A stretch of DNA of 64,000 nt from Betaproteobacteria bacterium GR16-43 (GTDB taxonomy: Bacteria > Pseudomonadota > Gammaproteobacteria > Burkholderiales > Usitatibacteraceae): assembly GCA_001953215.1 (NCBI GenBank), contig CP019169.1:4030001-4094000 (forward strand). The letters are read 5' to 3'. Below, piece by piece: positions 26,374 to 35,327 of the stretch. The notes beneath the pieces are model-generated. The model saw only the letters and a program-made list of their open reading frames with translations. It searched no databases and was not told the DNA's origin. A program made the translations under genes and the position numbers. Each line of letters begins with the position of its first letter. The stretch's first letter is position 1.

Positions 26374-26840
26374 GCGCCGATCGCCTTCAGCATGTTGGCC
26401 ATCTCGATGGCCACGCGCGCCGCTTCAGCCCCCTTCACCGACGCCCGGGCCTTCGCCTGCGCTTCGTCGTTCGTCGTGAGCACCGCGTTGGCGACCGGCA
26501 CGCCGGTTTCGAGCTGCACTTCGAGGATGCCGCGGGCGCTCTCGTTGGCCACGACTTCGAAATGGTAGGTCTCGCCGCGCACGACCGCACCGAGGGCCAC
26601 CAGCGCGTCGTAGCGGCGCGTGAAGCCGCGGCGTTCGAGCGCGAGGCTCTGCAGGGCGAGCGGCAATTCGAGCGCACCGGGCACGGAGACCACGTCGATG
26701 TCGGCCGCGGCAACGCCGAGTTCGACGAGCTGGCGGTCGCACGCGGTGAGCAGCTCGCGCACGATCTCCTCGTTGAAGCGGCTCCACACGATGCCGATGC
26801 GCAGTCCCGCGCCCTTGAGATCCGGCGTGATGGCAGTCAT
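26370..26840 (-). CDS. ribH: 6,7-dimethyl-8-ribityllumazine synthase
   Basis: A 156-residue subunit that condenses 5-amino-6-ribitylaminouracil with 3,4-dihydroxy-2-butanone 4-phosphate. Visible: [57 protein letters not shown] with the catalytic His, and [15 protein letters not shown]. It follows ribBA by 9 nt; its product feeds RibE. Confidence 0.96.
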   Translation of the reverse strand: MTAITPDLKGAGLRIGIVWSRFNEEIVRELLTACDRQLVELGVAAADIDVVSVPGALELPLALQSLALERRGFTRRYDALVALGAVVRGETYHFEVVANESARGILEVQLETGVPVANAVLTTNDEAQAKARASVKGAEAARVAIEMANMLKAIGA

Positions 26841-26849
26841 GGCGTGCTC

Positions 26850-27965
26850 CTAACCGACCTTGGCGAGGCTTGCGTCCCCGGGCGAGACATATTCGACCAC
26901 CTCGAGGCCGAAGCCGGCCATGCTCGGGATCTTCTTCGGGCGCGCGAGCACGCGCATGCGGCCCACGCCGAGGTCCTTCAGGATCTGGGCGCCGATGCCG
27001 TGCAGCCTCGGGTCCCACTTGCGGGGTACGCGCTCGCCCGCCACGCCCTGGAGGCGCTCGAGCGTCTCGGCGGCGGAATCGGGGCGGCGCAGCAGGACGA
27101 TCACGCCTTCCTTCTGGTGCGCGACGATGCGCATCGCGTCCTGCACCGAGTAGGCGTGGCGCGTGGCGTCGAAATCGAACAGGTCGAGCGAGACGAAGGG
27201 CTCGTGCACGCGCACCAGCACCGGCCGATCCGGGGACGGCTCGCCGCGCACCAGCGCGTAGTGCATCTCGCTCGCGGCGCGGTCGTGGTAGACCACGAGG
27301 CGGAAGGCTCCGTACGGCGTGGTGATCGCCTTCTCCGAGACGCGCTCGACCAGCTTCTCGGTCTCGAGGCGGTGGCGGATCAAGTCGGTGATGGTGCCCA
27401 CCTTGAGGCCGTGCTCGCGGGCGAACTCCATCAGCTCGGGCAGCCGCGCCATCTCGCCGTTGGGCTTCATGACTTCGCAGATCACCGACGCGGGCGTGAG
27501 GCCGGCGCTTTCGGTGAGGTCGCACCCGGCTTCGGTGTGCCCGGCGCGAACCAGCACGCCACCCTTCTGCGCGATGATCGGAAAGATGTGCCCGGGCTGG
27601 ACGATGTCCGCGGGGCTCGCGTGCTTCGCCGTGGCGACACGAACGGTGCGCGCACGATCGGATGCCGAGATGCCCGTGGTCACGCCGGAGGCGGCTTCGA
27701 TCGAGACCGTGAAGGCCGTGCCGTGCGGCGAGCGGTTGTCGCTCACCATCGGCGCCAGGTTCAGCTGGCGGGCGCGTTCCTCGGTCAGCGTGAGGCAGAT
27801 GAGGCCCCGCGCATGCGTGGCCATGAAGTTGATGGCTTCGGGCGTGACGAAGTCCGCGGCCAGCACGAGGTCACCCTCGTTCTCGCGATCTTCCTCGTCG
27901 GCCAGCACGACCATGCGGCCGTGCCGGAGCTCTTCGATGATTTCGGTGGTGGGGGCGATGGCCAT
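26850..27965 (-). CDS. ribBA: 3,4-dihydroxy-2-butanone-4-phosphate synthase with degenerate GTP cyclohydrolase II domain
   Basis: A 371-residue protein. Residues 1-205 are a complete RibB (VVLADEEDRENEGDLVLAAD, THARGLICLTLTEERA, ASDRARTVRVA, HIFPIIAQKGGVLVRAGHTEAGCDL). The C-terminal half aligns to GTP cyclohydrolase II but lacks its zinc site: where the family has the SECLTGD and SLRCDCG blocks, this protein has VHEPFVSLDLFDFDATRHA with no Cys, and the catalytic RQEGRG is replaced by LRRPDSAA. It therefore probably makes only the butanone phosphate (RibBX type); a separate RibA must exist elsewhere. Confidence 0.93.
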   Translation of the reverse strand: MAIAPTTEIIEELRHGRMVVLADEEDRENEGDLVLAADFVTPEAINFMATHARGLICLTLTEERARQLNLAPMVSDNRSPHGTAFTVSIEAASGVTTGISASDRARTVRVATAKHASPADIVQPGHIFPIIAQKGGVLVRAGHTEAGCDLTESAGLTPASVICEVMKPNGEMARLPELMEFAREHGLKVGTITDLIRHRLETEKLVERVSEKAITTPYGAFRLVVYHDRAASEMHYALVRGEPSPDRPVLVRVHEPFVSLDLFDFDATRHAYSVQDAMRIVAHQKEGVIVLLRRPDSAAETLERLQGVAGERVPRKWDPRLHGIGAQILKDLGVGRMRVLARPKKIPSMAGFGLEVVEYVSPGDASLAKVG

Positions 27966-28002
27966 AGGGCTCCATTTTGCCCGATTCCAGCGCCCTCCAC
28001 TT

Positions 28003-28797
28003 CTACGGCGTGCGTCGCGCTCCGGCCAGCCGGCCGTCGTAGACGCATCCGTTCGTCGCGTTGGTCGTGATTCGCCCGGCCAGCGCGGTGACCTGGGCAT
28101 TGATCTCGTACGCCTGGAAGGCGCCGGCCTGGCCATTCGTGCAGGAGAAGTTGCCCGAAACCAGTCCGAAATGCCCGGATTGCGCGTAGCCGCCGTCGTA
28201 GGTGCAGGACGTCGAAGCCCCGGAGAACGTGAGCTGCGCGCCGGTGGTGTTGTGCTGCACGGCCCACGTGCCCGGCTCCTCGAGATAGCCCGAAGCGCCG
28301 CCCGCCGGGCAGCCGCTGTAGGTGCCGACGCGACCGCCGAGGAAATTGCCCGACATGTTGTTGGTGGCCCACGTCTGCCGCGTGACCGACTTCGATGCCG
28401 AGAAGCCGTCGATGCTGTAGGTGAATACGGCGGTGGTGAGGTTGGTCAGCGTGAACGAAGCTGTTCCGACCTGGCGCGAGGTGCCCGCTGCCGGGTTGAA
28501 GCCCTGCGCGTAGGGCGAGCCGGTGGCCTGGTAGAACGGTCCCGAGTAGACCGTGCCCGAGGCGTTGACGGCGGTGAACTGCGTGCGGGGCGCGTAGTAC
28601 CACGTCGCCTGGCCGTTGGCGCCGTACACGTAGAGCACGACGAAGAGAATGTCGTTCTGCTGCGTCACGCCCAGGCCCCAGCCCGATTCGTTGGGGTTGT
28701 ACCAGATGTCGCTGGTATCGGTGGCGAACGAGGTGGCTTGTGCGCCGGTGGAAAGGATCGCGAGGGCGAGGGCCATCGACTTGAGGAGTTTTTTCAT
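28003..28797 (-). CDS. Secreted hypothetical protein with Trp/Gly-rich repeats
   Basis: A 264-residue protein with a signal peptide (MKKLLKSMALALAILSTGAQA). The mature chain is beta-rich and begins with DIWYNPNESGWGLGVTQQ followed by DILFVVLYVYGANGQATWYY, a pattern seen in many betaproteobacterial secreted proteins of unknown role (family knowledge). Later parts have paired Cys (SGCPAGG, TSCTYDGG, FSCTNGQ, NGCVYDG) suggesting disulfides. It interrupts the riboflavin genes between ribE and ribBA, with about 130 nt of spacer upstream, so it probably has its own promoter. Confidence 0.75.
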   Translation of the reverse strand: MKKLLKSMALALAILSTGAQATSFATDTSDIWYNPNESGWGLGVTQQNDILFVVLYVYGANGQATWYYAPRTQFTAVNASGTVYSGPFYQATGSPYAQGFNPAAGTSRQVGTASFTLTNLTTAVFTYSIDGFSASKSVTRQTWATNNMSGNFLGGRVGTYSGCPAGGASGYLEEPGTWAVQHNTTGAQLTFSGASTSCTYDGGYAQSGHFGLVSGNFSCTNGQAGAFQAYEINAQVTALAGRITTNATNGCVYDGRLAGARRTP

Positions 28798-28929
28798 GCG
28801 AGTCTGACTCGCGTTCCCAGGGGGCGTTCAGCCGCGAAGTCACTGCTTTCGCACCTGAATTCGCTCGCGACCGCCAATCGGAAACCTTCTTGCGAATCCC
28901 CGGTAAGACTTACGTCGTGCAGGCTTCGA

Positions 28930-29532
28930 TCAGGCTCCGTCCTGCGGCGGCGGAGCGGCGAGCCGCTCGAGGTAGCGTGCCAGCAGGTCCACTTCGAGGT
29001 TCACGCGCGACCCCACGCCCATCAAGTGGAAGGTGGTCACCGCGCGCGTGTGCGGGATGATGTTGACCTCGAAGGTCGCGCCTTCGATCGCGTTCACCGT
29101 GAGGCTCACGCCGTCCACGGTGATCGAGCCCTTGCGGGCGATGAAGCGCGAAATCGAAGGCGGCGCGTCGATCGACAGGCGCCAGCTCCCGCCCACGTTC
29201 TCGTACGCGGCGATGCGTCCCACGCCATCGACGTGGCCCTGGACCAGGTGCCCGCCCAGGCGGTCGGAGAGGCGCAGCGATTTCTCGAGGTTCACCGCGC
29301 GCCCGGCCTCGAGGCCCGTCGTCACTTCGAGCGTGGCGCGCGAGGTATCGACCTCGAAGCCCGCGTCGTCCTTTTCGACCACGGTGTGGCACACGCCCTG
29401 GATGGCGATCGAGTCGCCCAGGCCGACGTCGTCCATGCCGAAACCCGGCGCCTCGATGCGAAGGCGCAGGCCATCGCCGCGCGGCTCGCCGCGAGAGATG
29501 CGTCCCACGCAAGTGATGATTCCGGTGAACAT
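28930..29532 (-). CDS. ribE: Riboflavin synthase alpha chain
   Basis: A 200-residue enzyme that dismutates two lumazine molecules into riboflavin. Two internally similar beta-barrel repeats are visible, each starting with a family motif: MFTGIITCVGRI ... GDSIAIQGVCHTVVE ... FEVDTSRATLEVTTG, and GGHLVQGHVDGVGRI ... GSITVDGVSLTVNAIEG ... VNIIPHT. Start overlaps the ribD stop (TGATG), so translation is coupled. Confidence 0.96.
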   Translation of the reverse strand: MFTGIITCVGRISRGEPRGDGLRLRIEAPGFGMDDVGLGDSIAIQGVCHTVVEKDDAGFEVDTSRATLEVTTGLEAGRAVNLEKSLRLSDRLGGHLVQGHVDGVGRIAAYENVGGSWRLSIDAPPSISRFIARKGSITVDGVSLTVNAIEGATFEVNIIPHTRAVTTFHLMGVGSRVNLEVDLLARYLERLAAPPPQDGA

Positions 29533-30629
29533 CAGGTCTCCATCCGAAGCGTGAGGCGAAGGTCCGCGCCCACGTACCGCGTGTCGACGAGGCGCGGCCG
29601 CGGCGCCTCGCCGAGTGCCGTGAATTCCGGAAGCGCGAACAGGCCCTGGGCCGTTTCGCCGAACAGCATGGGCGCGAGGTAGAGCACGATCTCGTCGATC
29701 ACCCCGGCCGCAAGCAGCGAGCCGTTCAGCTTCGCGCCGGTCTCGACCGTCACCTCGTTGAAGCCGTGCTCGCCCAGCAGGCGCGCAATGGCCGCGAGGT
29801 CCGTCTTGCCCGCCTTCACGGGATCCGCGGGTGCGCTCACCACTTCGGCGCCCAGGTCTTCGAGGCGCCGGCGCTTCGCCGCATCGTCGCTGGCCGTGAA
29901 GACCAGGATGGGTTCGCCCTGCAGCAGGCGCGCTTGCAGGGGCAGGTCGAGGCGGCTGTCGATCAGCACGCGCCGGGGCTGGCGCTTCGCGGGCACGTCG
30001 CGCACGGTGAGCTGCGGATCGTCGCGCAGCACGGTGCCGATCCCGGTGAGCATCGCGCAGGAACGCGCGCGCAGCGCATGGACATCGCGCCTCGCGGCCT
30101 CGCCGGTGATCCACTTCGACTCGCCGTTGGCGAGCGCGATGCGCCCGTCCAGCGTGGCCGCGGACTTGATGCGCATCCACGGGCGGCCGCGGGTCATGCG
30201 CCAGAGGAATCCGCGGTGCACCTCGCGGGCCTGCGCTTCCATCAATCCGGATTCGTAGCGGATGCCCGCTTCGCGAAGCCGTGCGGCGCCCTGCCCCTTC
30301 ACTTTCGGATTCGGATCCTCGAGCGCGGCCACGACGCGCGCGACCTTCGCCTTCACCAACGCGTCGGCGCAAGGCGGCGTGCGTCCGGTGTGGCTGCAGG
30401 GCTCCAGCGTCACGTAGGCCGTCGCACCTTCGGGCGATTCGGTCGCCGCGGCGAGCGCGTTGGCTTCCGCGTGCGGGAGCCCCGCCTCCTCGTGCCAGCC
30501 CTCGCCGATCACGCGACCGCCCTTCACGAGCACGCAGCCGACACTGGGGTTGGGCGTGGACGTATCGCGCCCGTGCACGGTGAGGGCGAGGGCGCGGGAC
30601 ATGAACACGTGGTCTTCGGCGGAGAACAT
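29532..30629 (-). CDS. ribD: Bifunctional riboflavin deaminase/reductase
   Basis: A 365-residue fusion. N-terminal zinc-dependent pyrimidine deaminase with HAE (His53, Glu55) and PCSHTGRTPPC (Cys78, Cys87); C-terminal NADPH-dependent reductase from about residue 150 (MRIKSAATLDGRIALANGESKWITG, RVLIDSRLDLP, EVTVETGAKLNGSLLAAGVIDE). It performs two successive steps on the GTP-derived pyrimidine. It lies 87 nt downstream of nrdR; no FMN riboswitch is evident in that gap. Confidence 0.96.
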   Translation of the reverse strand: MFSAEDHVFMSRALALTVHGRDTSTPNPSVGCVLVKGGRVIGEGWHEEAGLPHAEANALAAATESPEGATAYVTLEPCSHTGRTPPCADALVKAKVARVVAALEDPNPKVKGQGAARLREAGIRYESGLMEAQAREVHRGFLWRMTRGRPWMRIKSAATLDGRIALANGESKWITGEAARRDVHALRARSCAMLTGIGTVLRDDPQLTVRDVPAKRQPRRVLIDSRLDLPLQARLLQGEPILVFTASDDAAKRRRLEDLGAEVVSAPADPVKAGKTDLAAIARLLGEHGFNEVTVETGAKLNGSLLAAGVIDEIVLYLAPMLFGETAQGLFALPEFTALGEAPRPRLVDTRYVGADLRLTLRMET

Positions 30630-30716
30630 CGCTAGGGGAAAGGTTGTTGGGAACGCCGATCCCCGCCGATAACCCCCCGCCGATTCCCGCTGATAAAAGA
30701 GGGCGTGTCCACTTCG

Positions 30717-31169
30717 CTACTTGTCCCGCACTTCACGAATCGCGTCGCGGAAATCCTCGACATCCGAGAAGCTCTTGTAGACCGAGGCGAACCGGATGTA
30801 GGCCACCTTGTCGAGCTTCCTCAACTCTTCCATCACCATCTCGCCCAGGCGGCGCGAATCGATCTCGCGCTCGCCGATCGCGAGCAGCTTCTGCTCGATG
30901 CGCGTGATGGCGGCATCCACCAGCTCCGTCGTGACCGGGCGCTTGTGCAGCGCGCGCTGGAAGCCGGTACGCAGCTTCGGCGACGAGAAATCCTCGCGCA
31001 CGCCGTCGGTCTTCACGATCTGCGGCATGCGCAGCTCCGCCGTCTCGTACGTGGTGAAGCGCTTGTTGCAGACCTGGCAGCGGCGCCGGCGGCGAATGGA
31101 ATCACCCTCCTCGCTCACGCGCGAGTCGATCACTTGCGTGTCCTCGGCGCCGCAGAAAGGGCATTTCAT
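30717..31169 (-). CDS. nrdR: Ribonucleotide reductase repressor NrdR
   Basis: A 150-residue repressor with an N-terminal zinc ribbon (Cys3, Cys6, Cys31, Cys34: MKCPFCG and RRRCQVC) and an ATP-cone domain ([67 protein letters not shown]). It senses ATP/dATP and controls nrd genes through NrdR boxes. It lies 4 nt after glyA and in front of the rib genes, its standard neighbourhood. Confidence 0.97.
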   Translation of the reverse strand: MKCPFCGAEDTQVIDSRVSEEGDSIRRRRRCQVCNKRFTTYETAELRMPQIVKTDGVREDFSSPKLRTGFQRALHKRPVTTELVDAAITRIEQKLLAIGEREIDSRRLGEMVMEELRKLDKVAYIRFASVYKSFSDVEDFRDAIREVRDK

Positions 31170-31173
31170 GGAG

Positions 31174-32448
31174 TCAGTTCATTCCGAACGTGGCCCGCAT
31201 CGCGGGACCGTACACCGGGAACTTCGCGCAGAGCGCATTCACTTCCGCGCCCACCTTCGCGATCGCGGCATCGTTGCCCGCAGCTTCGAGCGCGTCGGCC
31301 ACGAGGTTCGCGACGAGCTTCGCCTCCGCATCCTTGAAGCCCCGCGTGGTCACCGCGGGCGAACCGATGCGAACGCCGCTCGTCACGAAGGGCTTCTCGG
31401 GGTCGTTGGGGATGGCGTTCTTGTTGACCGTGATGTGGGCGCGGCCGAGCAGCGCTTCCGCGTCCTTGCCCGTGACCTTCTTCGCGCGAAGGTCGACCAG
31501 GAACACGTGGCTCTCGGTGCGGCCGGACACGATGCGAAGGCCGCGCGCGATGAGCGTCTCGGCCATCAGCTTCGCGTTGGCGGCGACCTGCTGCTGGTAC
31601 GCCTTGAACGCGGGCTGCAGCGCCTCCTGGAACGCGACGGCCTTCGCGGCGATCACGTGCATCAGCGGGCCGCCCTGGATGCCGGGGAAGATGGTCGAGT
31701 TGAGCGCCTTCTCGTGCTGCGCCGCGGCCAGGATCACCCCGCCGCGCGGACCACGCAGGGTCTTGTGCGTGGTGCTGGTGACGAAATCGGCGATGCCCAC
31801 CGGCGACGGATACACGCCGGCCGCCACGAGGCCCGCGTAGTGCGCCATGTCGACCATCAGCAGCGCGCCCACTTCATCGGCGATCTCGCGGAATTTCTTC
31901 CAGTCGGTCTTGAGCGAATAGGCCGAGGCACCGGCGACGATCATCTTCGGCTTGTGCTCCTTCGCGAGCGAGCGCACCTGGTCGTAGTCGAGCACTTCCT
32001 GGTCGTTCAGGCCGTACGTGACGGCGTTGAAGATCTTGCCGGAGAGGTTCACGGACGCACCATGCGTGAGGTGGCCGCCCGCGGCGAGCGACATGCCGAG
32101 GATCGTGTCGCCCGGCTTCAGCATCGCGAAGTAGACCGCTTGATTCGCCTGCGAGCCCGAATGCGGCTGGACATTCGCATAGTCGGCACCGAAGAGCTTC
32201 TTCGCGCGCTCGATCGCGAGCGCCTCGACGACGTCGACGAATTCGCAGCCCCCGTAGTAGCGCTTGCCCGGGTAACCCTCGGCGTACTTGTTGGTGAGCA
32301 CGCTGCCCTGCGCGGCGAGCACCGCGGGACTGGCGTAGTTCTCGGAGGCGATCAGCTCGATGCCCTGTTCCTGGCGCCGGCCTTCGGCCTGCATGGCGTT
32401 CCAGACGTCGGGATCGACGGCGGCAATGGTGTGCGTATCGGGAAACAT
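31174..32448 (-). CDS. glyA: Serine hydroxymethyltransferase
   Basis: A 424-residue PLP enzyme that interconverts serine and glycine, charging tetrahydrofolate with a one-carbon unit. Family segments: [69 protein letters not shown], and [17 protein letters not shown] with the PLP lysine. I use the ATG at 32448 (MFPDTH); an ATG at 32472 would add eight residues. First gene of the glyA-nrdR-rib cluster. Confidence 0.97.
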   Translation of the reverse strand: MFPDTHTIAAVDPDVWNAMQAEGRRQEQGIELIASENYASPAVLAAQGSVLTNKYAEGYPGKRYYGGCEFVDVVEALAIERAKKLFGADYANVQPHSGSQANQAVYFAMLKPGDTILGMSLAAGGHLTHGASVNLSGKIFNAVTYGLNDQEVLDYDQVRSLAKEHKPKMIVAGASAYSLKTDWKKFREIADEVGALLMVDMAHYAGLVAAGVYPSPVGIADFVTSTTHKTLRGPRGGVILAAAQHEKALNSTIFPGIQGGPLMHVIAAKAVAFQEALQPAFKAYQQQVAANAKLMAETLIARGLRIVSGRTESHVFLVDLRAKKVTGKDAEALLGRAHITVNKNAIPNDPEKPFVTSGVRIGSPAVTTRGFKDAEAKLVANLVADALEAAGNDAAIAKVGAEVNALCAKFPVYGPAMRATFGMN

Positions 32449-32496
32449 GGGCTCGTCGGTCGCGAAAAACACGAAACTTTAACATGCGACCCCGGC

Positions 32497-33393
32497 TTAT
32501 CCCCCCGTGCGGTCGACCACGCGCCCGTCCTCCAGCACGCAAAGGTGCGCGAGTCCCAGTTCTTCGAGCCACGCGAGGCCCGCGTCGCGGCCCTTCAGCA
32601 TCGCAATGGTGGTGGCCGTGCCCGCCACGAGGCAACTGGGTCCGATCGCCGTGGCCGATTGCAGGCCGCGCGCCGAATGCCCGGTGCGCGGATCGAGCAC
32701 GTGGCAATGACGCACGCCGTTCACCTCGATGAAGCGCTCGTAGTCGCCGCTGGTGGCGAGTGCGCCGGAGGCCACGTCGAGCGTCGCGACCACCGCGCCC
32801 TTTCGGCGCGGATGCTGAACTCCCACGCGCCAGGGCAAACCACCGGGTTGCGGACCCGTGATGGCGAGATCGCCGGCCAGGTTCACCAGGGCGCACTCGA
32901 CGCTGTTCTGCAGCAGCACCGCGACGGCGCGATCGACCGCGTACTCCTTGCCGAAGCCCCCGAAGTCGAGTTCCATCCCGGCCACCGGAAGGCGCACCGT
33001 GCGCACGGTGAGTTCGACACGGTCCCACCCCACGAGGGCCAGCAAGGGTGCCAGCTCCGCTTCCGCGGGCACGCGAGCTTGCTTGAAATCCCAGGCGCGC
33101 CGGAGCACGCCGGAGGTCGCGTCGAAAAGCCCGCCGCTATGGCGATGGCATTGGCCGGCATAGGCGAGCAGCCGGGCCGTCTCCTCGTCGATGACGACCG
33201 CCTCGCCGCCGGCCGCCGCATTGACCTTCGAGACGACGCTGTCGGGCCGGAAGCGCGAGTACTTCGCCTCGATGCGGCGCACCTCGTCGATGGCGAGCGC
33301 CGCGGCCACGCGCGCGCGCTCCACGCTCGAGGCATGCACCTGGACCTCGTTCTCGGCCGCCATCGCGGGAAACTCGAACGAGTACAGCGACAT
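32497..33393 (-). CDS. apbE: FAD:protein FMN transferase (ApbE family)
   Basis: A 298-residue ApbE-type flavin transferase that attaches FMN covalently to Ser/Thr of extracytoplasmic proteins. Recognisable parts: IDEVRRIEAKYSRFRPDSVVSKVN, GGLFDATSGVLRRAW, ELDFGGFGKEYAVDRAVAVL, ALVNLAGDLAITGP and ALATSGDYERF followed by HVLDPRTG with the metal-binding site. No signal peptide or lipobox is visible at the chosen start, which is unusual for a periplasmic ApbE. It ends a four-gene unit with TlpA-like, DUF4266 and DUF3570 genes, so its acceptor is probably the DUF3570 protein. Confidence 0.92.
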   Translation of the reverse strand: MSLYSFEFPAMAAENEVQVHASSVERARVAAALAIDEVRRIEAKYSRFRPDSVVSKVNAAAGGEAVVIDEETARLLAYAGQCHRHSGGLFDATSGVLRRAWDFKQARVPAEAELAPLLALVGWDRVELTVRTVRLPVAGMELDFGGFGKEYAVDRAVAVLLQNSVECALVNLAGDLAITGPQPGGLPWRVGVQHPRRKGAVVATLDVASGALATSGDYERFIEVNGVRHCHVLDPRTGHSARGLQSATAIGPSCLVAGTATTIAMLKGRDAGLAWLEELGLAHLCVLEDGRVVDRTGG

Positions 33394-33398
33394 GGCGG

Positions 33399-34550
33399 CT
33401 AGAAAGTCTTCACCACGCTCGCGAGGCCGTAGTAGGCCCGCAGGGGAACGAAGCCCGCCTCCCCGCCCCCGGGACGCAAGTTGGCCGCGTTGTAGTAGTA
33501 ACCCGCGGTGGCTTCGAACGTGAGGGACTCCCACCGCCACGTGGCGCGCAGCGAAGGCGAGAGCCCGCCGAAGGCCGCGAGGCGCTGGTCGCTCGAGAGC
33601 GCTTCGGGCGGCGGTTGCGGTACGACCCGGCCATAGAAGTCGGCGCTCGATTGCGTGTAGTAGCGCAGCGCCGGGCGCAGCGACCACGATTCCGAGAGCG
33701 CCGCTTCCCACGCGACTTCGAAGGTGTGGGCGGAGATGCCCCAGTCGTCGTGGAAGTAGCGATACGACGCCTGCAGCGTTCCGTGACCGGGCACGTGGTG
33801 GCGCAGGCGCGTGAGCCAGGCGAGCGAGTTGCGAGACGAGGGACGCGTATCCGGGAGAAGGACGGGCAGGTCCGCGCCGGGATAGAACGTGAGGGTGCCC
33901 TTGTAGGGGTCGTTGTAGTAGCCCTTGCCGCGGCTCCACTGCAGCGTCGACTGCACCACGTCGGTGGGCGAGAGCACCTGCGTCGCACCCAGCAGGTATT
34001 CCTTCGTGTCGCGCCGCTCGTCGAGGAGCGGATCGTCGGCGGAACGCACGCGGTCGTTCGACTTGCCGTAACCCGCGTTGAACGTGGTGAGCTTGCCTTC
34101 GAGTTCCAGCGCGGCCTCGAGGCCGAAGGCGCGCGAACGATAGTCTTCCTCGTTGGAGACGGCTCGCGAAGCGGAGAGCGAAAGGCCGCCGAAGCGGCGC
34201 GTGAGCTTCACGTCGCCGGCCGTGCGGCGGTCGCTGATCGAGGCCCCGGTCACCGTGCGCATTGGCGAGCCGCTCTCGTTGCTCACCAGTTCCGGCGAGG
34301 CGCCCGTGATGATGTCGACCAGCGCGCTGCCCGACAACGTCCAGTTGTCACCGATCTCGACGCGCGCCCAGGCCAGGGGCTCGGAGATCTTCATCAGGCC
34401 GCGTTCCTTGTATCCCAGCACGGCGAAACCGATCTCCCCGACATCGGCCGCCGCGGCTCGCACCGGGAGTGCGAGGACCGGAAGCGCCAGCGCGGCCTGC
34501 AGCAGCGCCGCGAGGGCGCCGCCCTTCTGCGGTTCGTCAGTTGCAGCCAC
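33399..34550 (-). CDS. DUF3570 family protein (predicted outer-membrane beta-barrel)
   Basis: A 383-residue protein starting at a GTG overlapping the DUF4266 gene by 14 nt. A signal sequence is visible (ALAALLQAALALPVLALPVRAAAA). The rest is rich in alternating aromatic/hydrophobic strands and ends in AYYGLASVVKTF, with a terminal Phe as in outer-membrane barrels. Two TGAS motifs (residues 82-85 in DIITGASPE and 101-104 in VTGASISDRR) resemble the Ser/Thr acceptor motif of ApbE substrates, and apbE is the next gene, so it may be flavinylated. Molecular function is unknown. Confidence 0.88.
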   Translation of the reverse strand: MAATDEPQKGGALAALLQAALALPVLALPVRAAAADVGEIGFAVLGYKERGLMKISEPLAWARVEIGDNWTLSGSALVDIITGASPELVSNESGSPMRTVTGASISDRRTAGDVKLTRRFGGLSLSASRAVSNEEDYRSRAFGLEAALELEGKLTTFNAGYGKSNDRVRSADDPLLDERRDTKEYLLGATQVLSPTDVVQSTLQWSRGKGYYNDPYKGTLTFYPGADLPVLLPDTRPSSRNSLAWLTRLRHHVPGHGTLQASYRYFHDDWGISAHTFEVAWEAALSESWSLRPALRYYTQSSADFYGRVVPQPPPEALSSDQRLAAFGGLSPSLRATWRWESLTFEATAGYYYNAANLRPGGGEAGFVPLRAYYGLASVVKTF

Positions 34551-34758
34551 AGCCGCCTCCGCCCACGGCGCCTCCGCCACTGGCCGCTTCCTTCGACGCG
34601 TACGTCTTGTCCAGCGCGCGGGCCGGCGCCGCGGGTTCCAGCCCCATGTCGGGTCGCGCGAGGTAGCCGCGCTGCCAGGGTGCCACGCTCGCGCAGCCTG
34701 AGAACGCGCCCGCCACGAGGACCGCGAGAAGGAGCTTCATCACCCTCGGGCGACGCAT
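34537..34758 (-). CDS. DUF4266 family small lipoprotein
   Basis: A 73-residue precursor with a lipobox (FSGC, Cys22), then PWQRGYLARPDMGL, and a striking C-terminus GGGAVGGGGCGCN with Cys70 and Cys72. The family is defined by this short form and the glycine-cysteine tail, which could bind a metal or be a redox thiol pair; the thioredoxin-like gene in front would fit the latter. Start overlaps the TlpA stop (TGATG); a second ATG at 34740 also gives a good lipoprotein signal. Confidence 0.88.
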   Translation of the reverse strand: MRRPRVMKLLLAVLVAGAFSGCASVAPWQRGYLARPDMGLEPAAPARALDKTYASKEAASGGGAVGGGGCGCN

Positions 34759-35264
34759 CACGGCTTCTTCTCCAGCAGCGTCTGCACGTCGCGCGCGAGG
34801 GCTGCCTCGCTCTCGCCGGTGAAGCCCCGATAGACATGGCGCACCGTACCGGTGCGGTCGATGAGGTACCCGCTCGGCATCGTCTTCACGTCGAAGGCTT
34901 TCGCCACCGCGTCGTCGCCATCGGCCACGAGCGGAAAGGAAACCGGGAAGCGGCGCAGGAACCGCTCGGCTTCGCCCGGGCCCACGTCCTTGTTCACGCC
35001 GACCACGACGAAGCCCTGGTCGCGATGCTTGCCGTAGAGCGTCCGCAGCGCCGGCATCGAACGCAGGCAAGGCGTGCACCACGAAGCCCAGAAGTCCACG
35101 TAGACCACGCTGCCCTTGAGTGCCGCGAGCGAGGCGGGAACGGTGGAATCGCCCAGGGCCTTGAACGCGACGGCAGGTGCCGGGGCACCGGCCTCGACGG
35201 CGAACGCCGCAGGCGCCAGGGGCAACAGGAGGGCGAAAAGCGCGACGACGACAGGTTTGGCCAT
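34758..35264 (-). CDS. TlpA/ResA-like periplasmic thioredoxin
   Basis: A 168-residue thioredoxin-fold protein with a cleavable signal peptide (MAKPVVVALFALLLPLAPAAFA) and active site WCTPC (Cys63, Cys66). FWASWCTPCLRSMPALRTLY, VVGVNKDVG, FPLVADGDDAVAKAF and TMPSGYLIDRTGTVRHVYRG (cis-Pro loop) are all typical. It is the first gene of the DUF4266-DUF3570-ApbE unit and probably keeps Cys residues of a partner reduced, possibly the CGC tail of the DUF4266 lipoprotein. Confidence 0.93.
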   Translation of the reverse strand: MAKPVVVALFALLLPLAPAAFAVEAGAPAPAVAFKALGDSTVPASLAALKGSVVYVDFWASWCTPCLRSMPALRTLYGKHRDQGFVVVGVNKDVGPGEAERFLRRFPVSFPLVADGDDAVAKAFDVKTMPSGYLIDRTGTVRHVYRGFTGESEAALARDVQTLLEKKP

Positions 35265-35276
35265 GATCAATCCCCG

Positions 35277-35282
35277 TATAAT
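35277..35282 (+). promoter_or_regulatory. Candidate -10 element for the TRAP permease genes
   Basis: A perfect TATAAT at 35277-35282 lies in the divergent spacer, 45 nt before the TTG start of the small permease gene. No clear -35 is at the right distance. Confidence 0.4.
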
Positions 35283-35327
35283 CCCGCGACAACAAGAACG
35301 CAACGCAGAATATTCCCGGGGACTCGA

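Noticed and set aside
30630-30716. FMN riboswitch before ribD
   Set aside because: The 87-nt gap is too short and lacks the conserved RFN element blocks; none was seen before ribBA either.
30808-33402. 864-codon open frame on plus across nrdR, glyA and apbE
   Set aside because: It lies antisense to three well-identified genes and has no domain or ribosome binding site.
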